Below, piece after piece: positions 22,664 to 34,596 of a stretch of DNA of 64,000 bases. Made by a program: the position numbers and the translations under genes. The notes below the pieces were generated by a model. It searched no databases. It saw nothing but the letters and a program-made list of their open reading frames with translations, and was not told the origin of the DNA. The stretch lies in contig NC_089232.1 in the NCBI RefSeq assembly GCF_963924675.1, positions 55,511,229-55,575,228 of the forward strand. The letters run 5' to 3'. Origin of the DNA: Phocoena phocoena. Taxonomy: Eukaryota > Chordata > Mammalia > Artiodactyla > Phocoenidae. Position 1 is the stretch's first letter. Each line of letters opens with the position of its first letter.

Positions 22664-22931
22664 GTTTATTTTTATATTTTTGGCTGTGTTGGGTCTTCGC
22701 TGTGGTGTGCGGGGTTCTCATTGTGGTGGCTTCTCCTGTTGCAGAGCATGGGCTCTAGGTGTGTGGGTTTCAGTAGCTGTGGCTCGCGGGCTCTAGAGCA
22801 CAGGCTCAGTAGTTGTGGTGCACAGGTTTAGCTGCTCCGCGGCATGTGGGATCTTCCCGGACCAGGGCTCGAACCCCTGTCCCCTCCATTGGCAAGCGGA
22901 TTCTTACCCACTGCGCCACCAGGGAAGTTCC
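22664..22931 (-). mobile_element. CHR-type SINE, long form
   Basis: 'tggctgtgttgggtcttcgc' to 'ctgcgccaccagggaagttc' in reverse orientation. Confidence 0.9.
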
Positions 22932-23007
22932 GCAAAGGTATATTTAAATGAACATTATTTCAACTTTCCCAAACCTTTCTGAGTATACTGGTTTAAATAA
23001 GGTCCCT

Positions 23008-23560
23008 ATGATGGTTAGTTTTATGTGTCAAACTGGCTAGGCTATAGTCCCTAGTTATTCAAATATTAACTAGGTGTTGCTGTGAAAGTATTTTGTAGAT
23101 GGGATTACCATCAGCTGACTCTGAATAAAGGAGATTATCCTCAATAATCTGGGTGGGTCTCATACAATCAAATGAAAGATCTCAGGAGCAAAACTGAGAT
23201 TTCCTTGGGCTTCCCTGGTGGCGCAGTGATTAAGAGTCCGCCTGCCGATGCAGGGGACACGGGTTCGTGCCCCGGTCCGGGAAGATCCCACATCCCGCGG
23301 AGCAGCTGGGCCCGTGAGCCATGGCCGCTGAGCCTGCGCGTCCAGAGCCTGTGCTCCGCAGTGGGAGAGGCCACAACAGTGAGAGGCCCAGCGTATCGCA
23401 AAAAAAAAAAAAAAAACCTGAGATTTCCCTGAGGAAGAAGAAATCCCACCTGGCCAGACCCACAATAATTTATTCATTTTGCAATAAATAAATCTCTTTA
23501 TATATTTATACAAACCAGTTGGAGATTACATACGTGTATAGGATATTATGTATTTATATA
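23008..23560 (+). mobile_element. ERVL/MLT2-like LTR remnant, interrupted by a SINE
   Basis: 'tgatggttagttttatgtgt' then 'caaactggctaggctatag', 'gtgggtctcatacaatcaaa', 'aataaatctctttatatatt'. This is a solo LTR of an old endogenous retrovirus-like family; no retroviral gene is present. Confidence 0.65.
23209..23416 (+). mobile_element. CHR-type SINE, short form, with target-site duplication
   Basis: TGAGATTTCC precedes it and recurs after the A-tail at about 23419-23428. It splits the LTR remnant. Confidence 0.95.
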
Positions 23561-23884
23561 TACACAAAATCTCCAACTAGTTGTTCATCTGGTAGACCCC
23601 TAAGTGATACAATCTACGTAGGTCAAAGAGTAGGAAGTAAAATTAACAGTCATTTGTTAGGTCTTGGTAAAGCCTTTTTATTCTGCTTCTCAAAAAATGA
23701 GATCATGAATGACTAATGACTGGGTAACAAACCTCTTCCAACTCTGGTGGTTTCAAATTCTCTGCTTTCAACAAGACTGAAATAGGACATAATTGAATTG
23801 TCAGCTGCTAAATCATTAAAAATCACTTTTGATGAAAAACTGCTATATGATTTTTCACATACAACTCAGAAGAACAAAGAGACA

Positions 23885-24000
23885 CTTGTAAACTCTGAGG
23901 GCCGGGACTTCTGCTTGTTCAGTGCTTATCACCAGAACTTAGAGGAGTCTCCATAACACAGGAGGAGCTCAAAATATATTTGATAAATGAATAAATGAGG
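23885..24000 (+). mobile_element. L2 LINE 3' remnant
   Basis: 'cttgtaaactctgagggccg', 'ttcagtgcttatcaccagaa' and 'atttgataaatgaataaatg' match an L2 terminus. Confidence 0.6.
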
Positions 24001-24535
24001 AAAACGGCACCATTCTCATCTACTTAGATGAAAAAATTTTGTCAGAAACTACACCTATAAACACAAAAATCAGGAACAGAATCAATACCAAACCCTCTCA
24101 TTCTAGCAAAGAGTTACATTAATGCAAGAATTTGTTAACTACATAAGGTGAGAAGAATCCCCACCCATCTCGTTAAGAGATGATTTCCAGTAAAAATGTA
24201 TTTTTATGTTTAGTAATTATCAAACTTTTTACAGTAATTGTACTATAATTATAATAAATCCAAAAGAAATTAAGACTGAGCCTTATAAAGTCAAGAAATA
24301 CAAAGTGTTTTAAAATTTTAATTTATGTTTAATTTTTGTTGCAGAGTAATATGATGATAAACAAAACTTTTCAAGCATAAAATACATTTAGGCTAGAATA
24401 CTGCAGAGAAAGCAAAATGGAAAAGAGCTCAAGGAGAGAAAAGGATCACGTAAAATTTCAAACTGTTCAACAGGAGCTTGTTCATGCTTTTTTTTTTTTT
24501 AACCTGTGATGGTGGGCAAATTGTTACAGTATTTC

Positions 24536-24660
24536 TTTTTTTTTTCTGGCTATACTGTACCAAGCAGCTTTCTGGATCTTAGTTCCCTGACCAGGGATGA
24601 ACCCCGGCCCCCAGTAGTGGACACGCGGAGTCCTAACCACTGGATGGCCAAGGAATTCCA
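24536..24660 (-). mobile_element. CHR-type SINE, C form
   Basis: 'gatcttagttccctgaccag' to 'aaccactggatggccaagga', reverse orientation. Confidence 0.85.
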
Positions 24661-24667
24661 TAGCCAT

Positions 24668-24845
24668 TTATTTATTTTTAATTTTTGAATTTTATTTACT
24701 TTTTTATACAGTAGGTTCTTTTTAGTCATCAATTTTAAACACATCAGTGTATACACGGCAATCCCAATCGCCCAATTCATCACACCACCATCCCCAACCC
24801 CTGCCATTTTCCCCCTTGGTGTCCATACATTTGTTCTCTACAGGG
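24668..24845 (-). mobile_element. LINE-1 3' UTR end (5'-truncated)
   Basis: 'ttacttttttatacagtagg', 'atcacaccaccatccccaac' and 'ccttggtgtccatacatttg' are the reverse of a cetartiodactyl L1 3' UTR. Confidence 0.75.
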
Positions 24846-24910
24846 AAGCCCACAACTATTTAAATTTTTGATGAAAAATTTTAGATGTCAACTTTCAAAT
24901 GTATAAGGGA

Positions 24911-25338
24911 GGGACTTCCCTGGTGGCGCAGTGGTTAACAATCCACCTGACAATGCAGGTGACATCGGTTCGATCCCTGGTCCGAGAAGATCCCATATGC
25001 CGCGGAGCAACTAGGCCCGTGCGCCACAGCTACTAAGCCTGCGCTCTAGAGCCCACGAGACACAACTACTGAGCCCGTGTCCCCTGCATTGGCAGGCAGA
25101 TCCCACATGCCGCGGAGCAACTAAGCCTGTGCACCACAATTACTGAAGCCCATGCGCCACAACTACTGAAGCCCGTGCACCTAGAGCCGGTGCTCCATAA
25201 GAGAAGCCACTGCAATGAGAAGCCCACGCACTGCAATGAGGAGTAGTACCCGCTCGCCACAACTAGAGAAAGCCCGCATGCAGCAACGAAAACCCAACGC
25301 AGCCAAAAACAGACTAAATTAATTAATTTTTAAAAAAA
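24911..25338 (+). mobile_element. CHR-type SINE, mosaic long form with inverted internal piece
   Basis: Begins normally ('gggacttccctggtggcgca'), but after 'actactgagc' carries 'gtgtcccctgcattggcagg' (25077-25096), the reverse complement of a SINE head. It then resumes at 'agatcccacatgccgcggag'. Confidence 0.9.
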
Positions 25339-26479
25339 GCCTGTATCAATCCTAGCCGAATATAAGTAACTTTAACTTTTAACTTTTTTATTACTTGCAA
25401 CTTTAATCTCTAATTTGGAGGAATTAGGTAAACTATTAAGAGCTTTTTTTTTGTTTAATTTGTACATACCGAGTAACTTCCATGTTCCCAAAGTTACAGT
25501 GAATGTGAGCAAATGTGTTAGTCAACAATACAGACATAGTTTTTGTTTTATTATACTGCATTTAGTGCCCTGGTTCTTAAATGTGTACTAGTCTACACCC
25601 CAAGGACTCCTTTGGGAAGGGTGAGGTGGTGGCAGTACTACCACAATGGGAGCAGTATTAACATTTCATAGATGGAAGACAAGGATGTTAGATATCCCAA
25701 GATATATAGGTAGACAGCAGAGGACAGTCTGTGATTCATATGACTCTGAAATGTCCCTCTGGACATTTATGTAAGTGAAAAACATGATTCTGTTACCTGA
25801 GCCTAGAACTAATTCCATTCTATGTATGAGAACACAAAACATTTGGGGTATGGTTTTAATATAACTGACTTTTCCAGCAATGTAGCCATCATGTAAAAAG
25901 AGGAAAGACTGTATTTTGTTTTGCTCAAAACTTACCAATAGTACCATTTTGAAAAAAATCTCAGGAAATAGTTCCTAGTACAAACTATCAGTCTAATTTA
26001 TAACCGCTGCATTGCTAGTGATTCTATGCATATATGCAAACATTCCACAATTTCGTTACAGCTTCCACTATTGTCATGCCTCAGCATTTACACATATTGA
26101 AATACAGTATATATGATCCTATTATATATAAGTTTTTTCTCTTTTATATTGCAGTCAGAACATAATACTGAGTTTTAATTTTGTTTATACATTATATGTA
26201 TAAGTTATACTATCAATAAATTTCACTTCAGAATAATAAAGAGGGCATTTTTCCTGACTTGTGCTCAAAGTGACCAAAAAACATTTATAAGGAGTAAGGC
26301 ACTGGGGCAAAAATCTCTTCATTTATCAGTCTGTCAAAAGAAAATGAAGTTTACTTAAAGAAAACTAATAGTTCATTAAATACTTTTAGTTGGCAGTCAT
26401 AAGCTTAAATATTGATTTTAAACTGTCACTGAAAATATCCCATTACAGAAAAACCTATTATGATCCTATTCCAGTTATA

Positions 26480-26960
26480 TCGTCTACTGTTGAGTTACAA
26501 ATCATCCCAAAACTTAGTGGCACAAAACAAACATTCTACTTTGCTGATTCAGTGGGTGAGGAATTCAGACAGGGCACAGCACAGAACTCTTGTCTGTGCT
26601 TCACAATAACTGGGGCCTCAAGAGGAACTCAAATGGCTGAGCCTGGATCAGCTGGTGGCTCCTTCAGGCATATGTCTGGCACCTGGGCTCAGATAGGACA
26701 GACCATCAACCTTAGCACCTACAAAGGGCCTCACCATGTAGCCTGGTTTTCTCACAGTATAGTGGCTAAGTTCCAAGGAGAACTATCCTGAGAGCAAACA
26801 TTCCAAGAAAAGCAGGTAGAAGCTTCATGGCCTTTTCTGACCTAGCCTTGAAGAGTCAGACAGCATTACTTCCACAATACTGTTCTGGTCACAACCCCAG
26901 CAAGATCCAAGTGGAGAAGACATGGACTTCATCTATCAATGGAAGGAATGTCAAAGAAGT
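26480..26960 (+). mobile_element. Ancient interspersed repeat, class not determined
   Basis: 'acaaatcatcccaaaactta', 'gtggcacaaaacaaacattc' and 'catggccttttctgacctag' belong to a widespread old mammalian repeat I recognise but cannot name securely. The reading frame at 26390-26791 is a by-product. Confidence 0.5.
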
Positions 26961-26985
26961 TGAGGACCATGTTTTAAAACACCAC

Positions 26986-27023
26986 AGATAGATAGACAGA
27001 CAGACAGACAGATAGATAGATAA
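26986..27023. repeat. GATA/GACA microsatellite
   Basis: Mixed (GATA)n(GACA)n tract: 'agatagatagacagacagac' followed by more GATA units. Confidence 0.9.
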
Positions 27024-27212
27024 ACACCAGAGACTCTTTTCAGCCAACCAAGATGCTAAAACAAAACAACTGGTAGCCTGGCTGTTCTTCAAATTTGTTC
27101 CCTTGGTAAATTTAAAGCTACAAACAGTTGTGGAGCAACTATATATATATAATGAACAAGATACACGAAAGCTGTAAAGATGATCAAAACCATCGTTAAA
27201 GAACTTAACACT

Positions 27213-27540
27213 GGGCTTCCCTGGTGGTGCAGTGGCTAAGAATCCACCTGCCAGTGCAGGGGACACGGATTCAAGCCCTGGTCCGGGAAGATCCCACGTG
27301 CTACGGAGCAACTAACCCCATGTGCCAGAACTACTGAGCCTGTACACTAGAGCCTCTGAGCCACAACTACTGAGCCCGCGTGCCTAGAGACCATACACGG
27401 CAACAAGAGAAGCCACCACAATGAGAAGCCTGCGCACCGCAACAAAGAGTAGTCCCTGCTCGCCGCAACTAGAGAAAGCCCAAGCGCAGCAACAAAGACC
27501 CAATGCAGCCAAAAATAAACTAAATTAAAAAAAAAATTTT
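27213..27540 (+). mobile_element. CHR-type SINE, long form
   Basis: 'gggcttccctggtggtgcag' to 'gcagccaaaaataaactaaa' and A-run. Confidence 0.92.
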
Positions 27541-27847
27541 TTATAATAAAATAAATAAATACAGAGAAAACAGGCAATGATACATTACAGACCTCATGAC
27601 AGAAGTACACAATGCTACCCATGAAGTGATCTTGTACCCAACACCCCAGAAAAATAAACCTAGATTCGATCCTCTAGAATCTGTATCTAACTATCCATCT
27701 ACAAAGAAGCATGGTAAAGGACACAAGAGAGATGCAATGAAAAAACTCCAAGCCAAAAGAAACTCAACAGGATTAACCACCTGCTATCTTCAACAAAATA
27801 CTGAGAGAGAGAATATGAAATAATATGTATCCAAAGATTAAAAGACT

Positions 27848-28058
27848 GGGCTTTCCTGGTGGCGTAGTGGCTGAGAGTCCGCCTACCGATGCAGGGGACA
27901 CGGGTTCGTGCCCTGGTCCGGGAAGATCCCACATGCCGCGGAGCGGCTTGGCCCGTAAGCCATGGCCGCTGAGCCTGCACGTCCAGAACCTTGTGCTCCA
28001 CAACGGGGGAGGCCGCGGCAGTAAGAGGCCCGCGTACCGCAAAAAAAAAAAAAAAAAA
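27848..28058 (+). mobile_element. CHR-type SINE, short form, with target-site duplication
   Basis: AAAGATTAAAAGACT precedes it, and AGATTAAAAGACT follows the A-tail at about 28060-28072. Confidence 0.95.
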
Positions 28059-28232
28059 AAAGATTAAAAGACTTAAGGATGTCCACACAAAAACTTGTAC
28101 AGGAATGTTCATAACACCATTATTCATAATAACCAGAAAGTGGAAACAATCCAAATGTCCATCAACTGATGAAAAGATAAAAAAATGTAGTACATCCACC
28201 CAATGTGGTATTTAGCTATAAAAAGGAATGAA

Positions 28233-29850
28233 GTGATCTCTTGGTTATTAAGTAACGCACTGTTTAGCCTCCACGTACTTGTGTTTTTTACAGTTTTCTT
28301 CCTGTAATTGATTTCCAATCTCATAGCGTTGTGGTCAGAAAACATGCTTGATTTGATTTCAATTTTCTTAAATTTTCTGAGACTTGATTTGTGACCCAAC
28401 ATGTGATCTATCCTGGAGAATATTCCATGTGCACTTGAGAAGAAAGTGTAGTCTACCACTTTGGGTTGCAATGTTCTATAAATATCAATTAGATTTATCT
28501 GGTCTATTGTGTCATTTACAGCTTGTGTCTCCTTATTTATTTTCTGTTTGAATGATCTGTCCATTGGTGTAAGTGGGGTGTTAATGTCCCCCACTATTAT
28601 TGTGTTATTGTCCATTTCTCCTTTCATGGCTGTTAGTTAGCATCTGCCTTATGTACTGAGGTGCTCCTATGTTGGGTGCATAAACATTTATAATTGTTAT
28701 ATCTTCTCAGATTGATCCTTTGATCATTATGTAGTGTCCCTCCTTATCTCTTGTAACACTATTTTAAAGTCTACTTTATCTGATACGAGTATTACTACTC
28801 CAGCTTTCTTTTGATTTCCATTTGCATGGAGTATCTTTTTGCATCCCTTCACTTTCAGTGTGTATGTGTTCCTAGGTCTGAAGTGGATCTTTTGTAGATG
28901 GCATATATATGGGTGTTGTTTAAAAGATGCTCAACATCACTAATTATTAGAGAAATGAAAATCAAAACTACAATGAGGTTATCACCTCATGACGATCAAA
29001 ATGGCCATTATCAAAAAAGCCAGAAACAATAAATGCTGGAAAGGGTGTGGTGAAAAGGGAACCCTCCTGCACTGTTGGTGGGAATGTAAATTGATACCAC
29101 CACTATGGAAAACAGCATGGAGGTTCCTTTAAAAACTAAAAATAGAACTACCATATGATCCAGCAATCTCACTACTGGGCATATACCCTGAGAAAACCAT
29201 AATTCAAAAAGAGATATGTACCACAATGTTCACTGCAGCAGTATTTACAATAGCCAGGACATGGAACCAACCTAAATGTCCATCAAAAGATGAATGGATA
29301 AAGAAGTTGTGGCACATACATACAATGGAATATTACTCAGCCATAAAAAGAAACAAAATTGAGTTATTTGTAGTAAGGTGGATGGACCTACAGTCTGTCA
29401 TAAAGAGTGAAGTAAGTCAGAAAAAGAAAAACAAATACCATATCCTAACACATATATATGGAATCTAAAAAAAGTGGTTCTGAAGAACCTAGGGGCAGGA
29501 CACAAATAAAGACACAGATGAAAAAAAAAAAAAGACGCAGATGTAGAGAATGGACTTGAGGACACGGGGAGGGGGAAGGAGAAGCTGGGATGAAGTGAGA
29601 GTGGCATGGACATATATACACTGCCAAATGTAAAATAGATAGCTAGTGGGAAGCAGCCACATAGCACAGGGAGATCAGCTCAGTGCTTTGTGACCACCTA
29701 GAGGGGGTGGGATAGGGAGGGTGGGAGGGAGACGCAAGAGAGAGGGGATATGGGGACATGTGTGTGCATATGGCTGATCTGCTTTGTTGTGCAACAGAAA
29801 CTAACACAGTATTGTGAAGCAATTATACTCCAATAAAGAGCTATTAAAAA
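28233..29850. mobile_element. Twin-primed LINE-1 (5' half inverted)
   Basis: 28233-28918 is ORF2 endonuclease in minus orientation (MDRSFKQKINKETQAVND, SDHNAMRLEI active-site region). 28919-29850 is ORF2 C-terminus and 3' UTR in plus orientation ([19 protein letters not shown]), ending 'actccaataaagagctatt' and poly(A). AAAAAGGAATGAA flanks the whole (28220-28232 and after the tail, about 29851-29863). This is the classic twin-priming structure. A body-less A-tract (29508-29543) later inserted into it. Confidence 0.92.
29508..29543 (+). repeat. Body-less poly(A) insertion with flanking duplication
   Basis: AAAGACACAGATG (29508-29520) and AAAGACGCAGATG (29531-29543) differ by one base and flank ten A. 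Confidence 0.75.
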
Positions 29851-29929
29851 AAAAAGGAATGAAAGAATTCACGCTATGACATGGAATAAACTTGAAAACA
29901 TTAGGCTAAGTAAAAAGAAGCCAGACATA

Positions 29930-30121
29930 GGGCTTCCCTGGTGGCGCAGTGGCTGAGAGTCCGCCTGCCAGTGCAGGGGACACGGGTTTGTGCCCAGGTC
30001 CGGAAAGATCCCACGTGCCGTGGAGCGGCTGGGCCCGTAAGCCACGGCCGCTGAGCCTGCGCGTCCGGAGCCTGTGCTCCGCAGCAGGAGGGGCCGCAGC
30101 GGTGAGAGACCCGTGTACCGC
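29930..30121 (+). mobile_element. CHR-type SINE, short form, with target-site duplication
   Basis: AAGCCAGACA lies before it and again after its A-tail (about 30130-30139). Confidence 0.95.
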
Positions 30122-30494
30122 AAAAAAAAAAGCCAGACACAAAAAACACATACTGTATGATTCCATTTATATGAAATGTCCAGAAAAGGCAACTCTACAG
30201 AGAAAGAAAGTAGATCAGTGGTTGCCTGATAGCAATAGGGGAGAATAGGGAGTAACTGGCCTCTTTTTGGGGTGATGAAAATAATCTGAAATTAGTAGTG
30301 GCGACGGTTTTACAACTTTGTGAGTATCCTGAAAACCACTAAATTGTGCCATCTAAAAGCATGGATTTTATGCTATGTGAATTATGTATCAATTATTTAA
30401 ATGGACAAGCAAAAAAGACTTCAGAGTCTTACCAACCAATCATACTCAACTTATTTGGAGCCCAATTTAAACAAACTATAAAAAAAGAAAAAAT

Positions 30495-30703
30495 AGGGTT
30501 TCCCTGGTGGCACAGTGGTTGAGAGTCCGCCTGCCGATGCAGGGGACACGGGTTCGTGCCCCGGTCCGGGAAGATCCCACATGCCACGGAGCGGCTGGGC
30601 CCGTGAACCATGGCCGCTGAGCCTGCGCGTCCGGAGCCTGTGCTCCGCAACGGGAGAGGCCACAACAGTGAGAGGCCGCGTACCACAAAAAAAAAAAAAA
30701 AGA
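30495..30703 (+). mobile_element. CHR-type SINE, short form, with target-site duplication
   Basis: AAAGAAAAAATA lies before it and recurs after the tail at about 30703-30714. Confidence 0.93.
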
Positions 30704-31108
30704 AAGAAAAAATATTCTAAAAGAAAAAATGTGAAAACTAACTAGATATTCAAGGACAGTAATGTTTACACAGAATCCTAAATGATCAATGGATGCTAAA
30801 ACAAATGCATTAATGTTTGACCAAAAACAAGATGTTTACATAGTTGCCAGGTACCTCCCCCAAAATAACTTACTGGATACAAAGGAACACCACCTTTACC
30901 AAGTCATCAAACCTAACATCACCATTATTAAGACAAATCCAATTACATGGGTTTGTCCCAACGGATTTTGAAGGACACATCATCACCTCTATGGCATCCC
31001 TACAAAAAATACATAACCTGAATCTAATTATGAGGAAACATTACACAAACACAAACTGAGCCACATTCAACAAAATAAATGGCCTGTTTTCTTCAAAAAC
31101 CACAAAGG

Positions 31109-31319
31109 GGGGCTTCCCTGGTAGCGCAGTGGTTGAGAGTCCACCTGCCAATGCAGGGGATGAGGGTTTGTGCCCCAGTCCGGGAAGATCCCACATGCCG
31201 CGGAGCGGCTGGGCCCGTGAGACATGGCCGCTGGGCCTGCGCATCCAGAGCCTGCGCTCCGCAGCAGGAGAGGCCACAGCAGTGAGAGGCTGCGGGGGTG
31301 AAAAAGAAAAACAAAAAAA
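31109..31319 (+). mobile_element. CHR-type SINE, short form (first of a pair)
   Basis: Preceded by CCACAAAGGGG and followed by ACACAAAGGG. The 3' region is slightly atypical ('ggctgcgggggtgaaaaag'). Confidence 0.92.
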
Positions 31320-31330
31320 AAAAACACAAA

Positions 31331-31451
31331 GGGACTTTCCTGGCAGTCCAGTGATTAAGACTCCACTCTTCCACTGCAGGGGGCACGGGTTTGATCCCTG
31401 GTCGGGGAACTAATCCTGCATGCCGCATGGCGTGACCAAAAAAAAAAAAAA
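31331..31451 (+). mobile_element. CHR-type SINE, C form (second of a pair)
   Basis: 'gggactttcctggcagtcca' to 'gcatggcgtgaccaaaaaa'. It is bounded by the same CACAAAG target as the preceding SINE, with a third copy at about 31453-31459. Confidence 0.92.
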
Positions 31452-31510
31452 ACACAAAGACTGAGCTGGTTCTATATCAAGGATACATGACAATAAAATA
31501 CAATGTGTGA

Positions 31511-31853
31511 GGACTTTCCTTGTGGCGCAGTGGTTAAGAATCCACCTGCCAATACAGGGGACACGGGTTCGAGCCCTGGACCGGGAAGATCCCACGTGCC
31601 ATGAGCAGCTAAGCCCATGCACCACAACTACTGAGCCCGAGCTCTAGAGCTCGTGAGCCACAACTACTGAGCCTGCGTGCTGCGACTACTAAAACCTGCG
31701 TGCCTAGAGCCCATGCTCCGTGACAAAAGAAGCCACCACAACGAGAAGCCCGCGCACTGCAACAAAGAGGAGCCTCTGCTGGCCACAAATAGAGAACGCC
31801 CACATGCAGCAATGAAGACCCAACGCAGCCAAAAATAAATTAATTAATTAAAA
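31511..31853 (+). mobile_element. CHR-type SINE, long form, with target-site duplication
   Basis: AAAATACAATGTGTGA before it and AAAATACAACGTGTGA after it (one transition). Confidence 0.95.
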
Positions 31854-31869
31854 TAAAATACAACGTGTG

Positions 31870-32430
31870 ATTCTGGATTTTATCCTAGACTAAGGAAAAA
31901 ATACATAGCTACGCAGAACACTGCTGAGACACGAAATTTGAATAAGGATTGCGAATGAGACAATAGCTTTGTGTAAATATTAGGGTTCCTGAGATGTTTA
32001 CCACACTGTGGTTATGTAAGAGAATTTTCGTACATTTAGGAAAAACACTCTAAAGTCTCCAATTTACTCTCCAATGGTTCAGGAAAAATATATATATAAT
32101 AAAGAATATATATATTATATATATAAAAAATGACAAAATGTTAATTGTTGAATCTGGGTAAAGGGCATACTGGAGTTCCTTGTATATTCTTGGCATTTCC
32201 TGTAAGTTTGAATGAGCCATATCTTTCAGAAATACATTCTGAAATATTTACAAATGAAAAAGTAAGATTTCTCTGATGAGCTTCAAAATAATGGGACAAG
32301 TAGGGGTCTAGATGAAATAATTGGTCATGTAGTAATAACTGTTAAAGTAGAATAATGGAAACATCAGGTGTATTATACTATTCTCTGTACTTTTCTATGT
32401 TTGAAATTTTCTGCAATAAAAAGTTTTAAA
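31870..32430 (+). mobile_element. Old LINE-1 3' end
   Basis: 'attatactattctctgtact', 'tttgaaattttctgcaataa' and 'aaagttttaaa' are a typical L1M 3' terminus. An AT-rich stretch (about 32085-32125) lies inside. Confidence 0.75.
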
Positions 32431-32444
32431 GAAGTCCACAATGA

Positions 32445-32826
32445 GGGACATCCCTAGTGGCACAGTGGTTGAGAATCCGCCTGCCAATGCAGGGGACACG
32501 GGTTCGAGCCCTGGTCCGAAATATCCCACATGCTGCGGAGCAACTAAGCCCATGCGCCACAACTACTGAGCCTGCGCTCTAGAGCCCAAGAGATACAAAT
32601 ACTGAGCCCGTGAGCCACAACTACTGAGGCTGTGTGCCACAACTATTGAAGCCCACACACATAGAGCCCATGCTTCGCAACAAGAGAAGCCACCTCAATG
32701 AGAAGCCCCCGCTCCACGACGAAGAGTAGACCCCGCTCACTGCAACTAGAGAAAGCCCACACACAGCAACGAAGACTCAATGCAGCCAAAAATAAAAAGA
32801 TAAAATAAATTTATTTAAAAAAAAAA
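32445..32826 (+). mobile_element. CHR-type SINE, long form with extra modules
   Basis: 'gggacatccctagtggcaca' to A-run. It carries four 'cacaactactgag'-type modules rather than the usual two or three. Confidence 0.92.
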
Positions 32827-33249
32827 GAGGCACCCACATCCAGGACTCTAGTTTTGGAATGTTTCTAATATATGACACTCTCTCCATTAATCCCCCTTAA
32901 AACCTCTTTATAAAGCATGAACCATTCAGGCAATTTTATTTGCCTCATGTGAAGTTTTAGTCAATACAAAAACAGAAATACAGTTGATACCTCTAACTCT
33001 ACTGTATATGGACATATAGTTACCTTCGAGAGTAAAATCAATAAATAATGGAAGAAAACAGGTAAATGTAGATAGAAGTAATCCACCCAAAGAGATGATC
33101 TACAAATCACAGAGAGAGAAAAACCAACTGACATTTGTTAAGCACCCATTATAAGCCATTCCTTAGGTCATTTAAGCTTCACATCAATGCTGGCATAATT
33201 TTTCCCTTAATTTTGTTTTTAATTTTTTTCCTTAATGTATACAATTTTA

Positions 33250-33382
33250 GATTTTTTTAAAAAAAATTTTTTTGGCCACGCTTCGTGGCCTGTGGGTTCT
33301 TAGTTCCCTGACCAGGGATCGAACCTGTGTCCTTGGTAGTGAACGCACAGAGTCCTAACCACTGGACCGCCAGGGAATTCCC
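33250..33382 (-). mobile_element. CHR-type SINE, C form
   Basis: 'ttagttccctgaccagggat' to 'ctggaccgccagggaattcc', reverse orientation. Confidence 0.9.
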
Positions 33383-33429
33383 ACCGTTAATTTTTTTTAA
33401 CTGTGGTAAAATACATATGATTCAAAATG

Positions 33430-33680
33430 GGGACTTCCCGGGTGGTCCAGGGGTAAGACTCCACGCTCCCAATGCAGGGAGCCCGGGTTTGATCCCTGGT
33501 CGGGAAACTAGATCCTGCATGCATGCTGCAACTAAGAAGCCCGCATGCTGCAACTAAGAAGTCCACACATCCTGCATGTCGCAACTAAAAAAGATACCGC
33601 AGGCCGCAATGAAGATCCCACGTGCCACAACTAAGACCCAGCGCAGCCAATATGAATAAATAATAAATATTTACTTTAAA
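33430..33680 (+). mobile_element. CHR-type SINE, C form, extended
   Basis: 'ggacttcccgggtggtccag' then 'gatccctggtcgggaaacta' and several 'gcaactaagaag' modules to 'gcagccaatatgaataaata'. Confidence 0.9.
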
Positions 33681-33684
33681 AAAG

Positions 33685-33815
33685 AGGTGATTTTTTCAAC
33701 CTCATTTTACAAATGAGGAAAATGCAGATGAGTGAGAAGTTAAGACATTTTCCTAAGGCAAGCAACAAGTCACCAACCAGAATCTGAACCCAGGTCTTTC
33801 TTTAAACTGCATGAC
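33685..33815 (-). mobile_element. MIR SINE remnant
   Basis: 'aacctcattttacaaatgag', 'gaaaatgcagatgagtgaga' and 'gaatctgaacccaggtcttt' are reverse MIR. Confidence 0.8.
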
Positions 33816-34596
33816 TGCCATTATATAATTTCATTGGTTCTTAAGTTTCTTAAAATTTCATTTCTCTGAGTCAATACTAAGAGCCTCATCAATTCTAAAA
33901 AGCCTGATTTTCTACATTTACAAGCCTAAAACAGCACCAAAAAAGGCAGCCATGCTGAGACCCTCCATGAACAGTCAACAGATGTCCAACCATCTTTACA
34001 CTTCACTACCTTTGCAACAACTTTAGAAGCTACGTTAGAAGCTAAATTAAATCCAAAAGTACATGAATATAAATGAGACATTTTATCTTTAAGTTTATGT
34101 TGTAAATGGTGAATAAAATCCAAATAATTTTGCACAGATACTTTAATAACACACTGAATTTCTAGATTTCAGGTATAGCTAAAATAACTGATTAGTATGT
34201 CATTTTAAAAAGCAATACTTTGGTCTCATACATGAGGAGCAAATATGTTTACCCTGAATCTGTGAATATATAATTTGTAAATACTACAGAATAACCCATA
34301 TCATAATTAACACTTTCTCTACAAAAATGGAAAGAAACTGAAAAACTCTATGAACTACAGCAGAAATATAGTAGGAATTTAACTTATGAGACAGACATCC
34401 AGTAGGGAAATCATTCTCAGGCAGACACAGAACAAACCTGTGCGCCAACAGCCTCCCTTCCCCCATTACCAAAACATTCCAAAAGCTTCAGGAACCCCAA
34501 GACCAGAGTTTGAGACACTACAGTATTAAACTGAAAAATACATTTACATATGGTCCTAGTCTCATTACATATTTTGTAGGACAAAAATGGCTTTCA

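Larger units (their letters stand above)
28073..30420 (+). mobile_element. Old LINE-1 3' region hosting younger insertions
   Basis: 'acacaaaaacttgtacagga' and 'catccacccaatgtggtatt' lie before 28232. The same element resumes after the twin-primed L1 with 'gaattcacgctatgacatgg' and ends near 30420 ('accactaaattgtgccatct'). A SINE at 29930-30121 also interrupts it. Confidence 0.8.
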
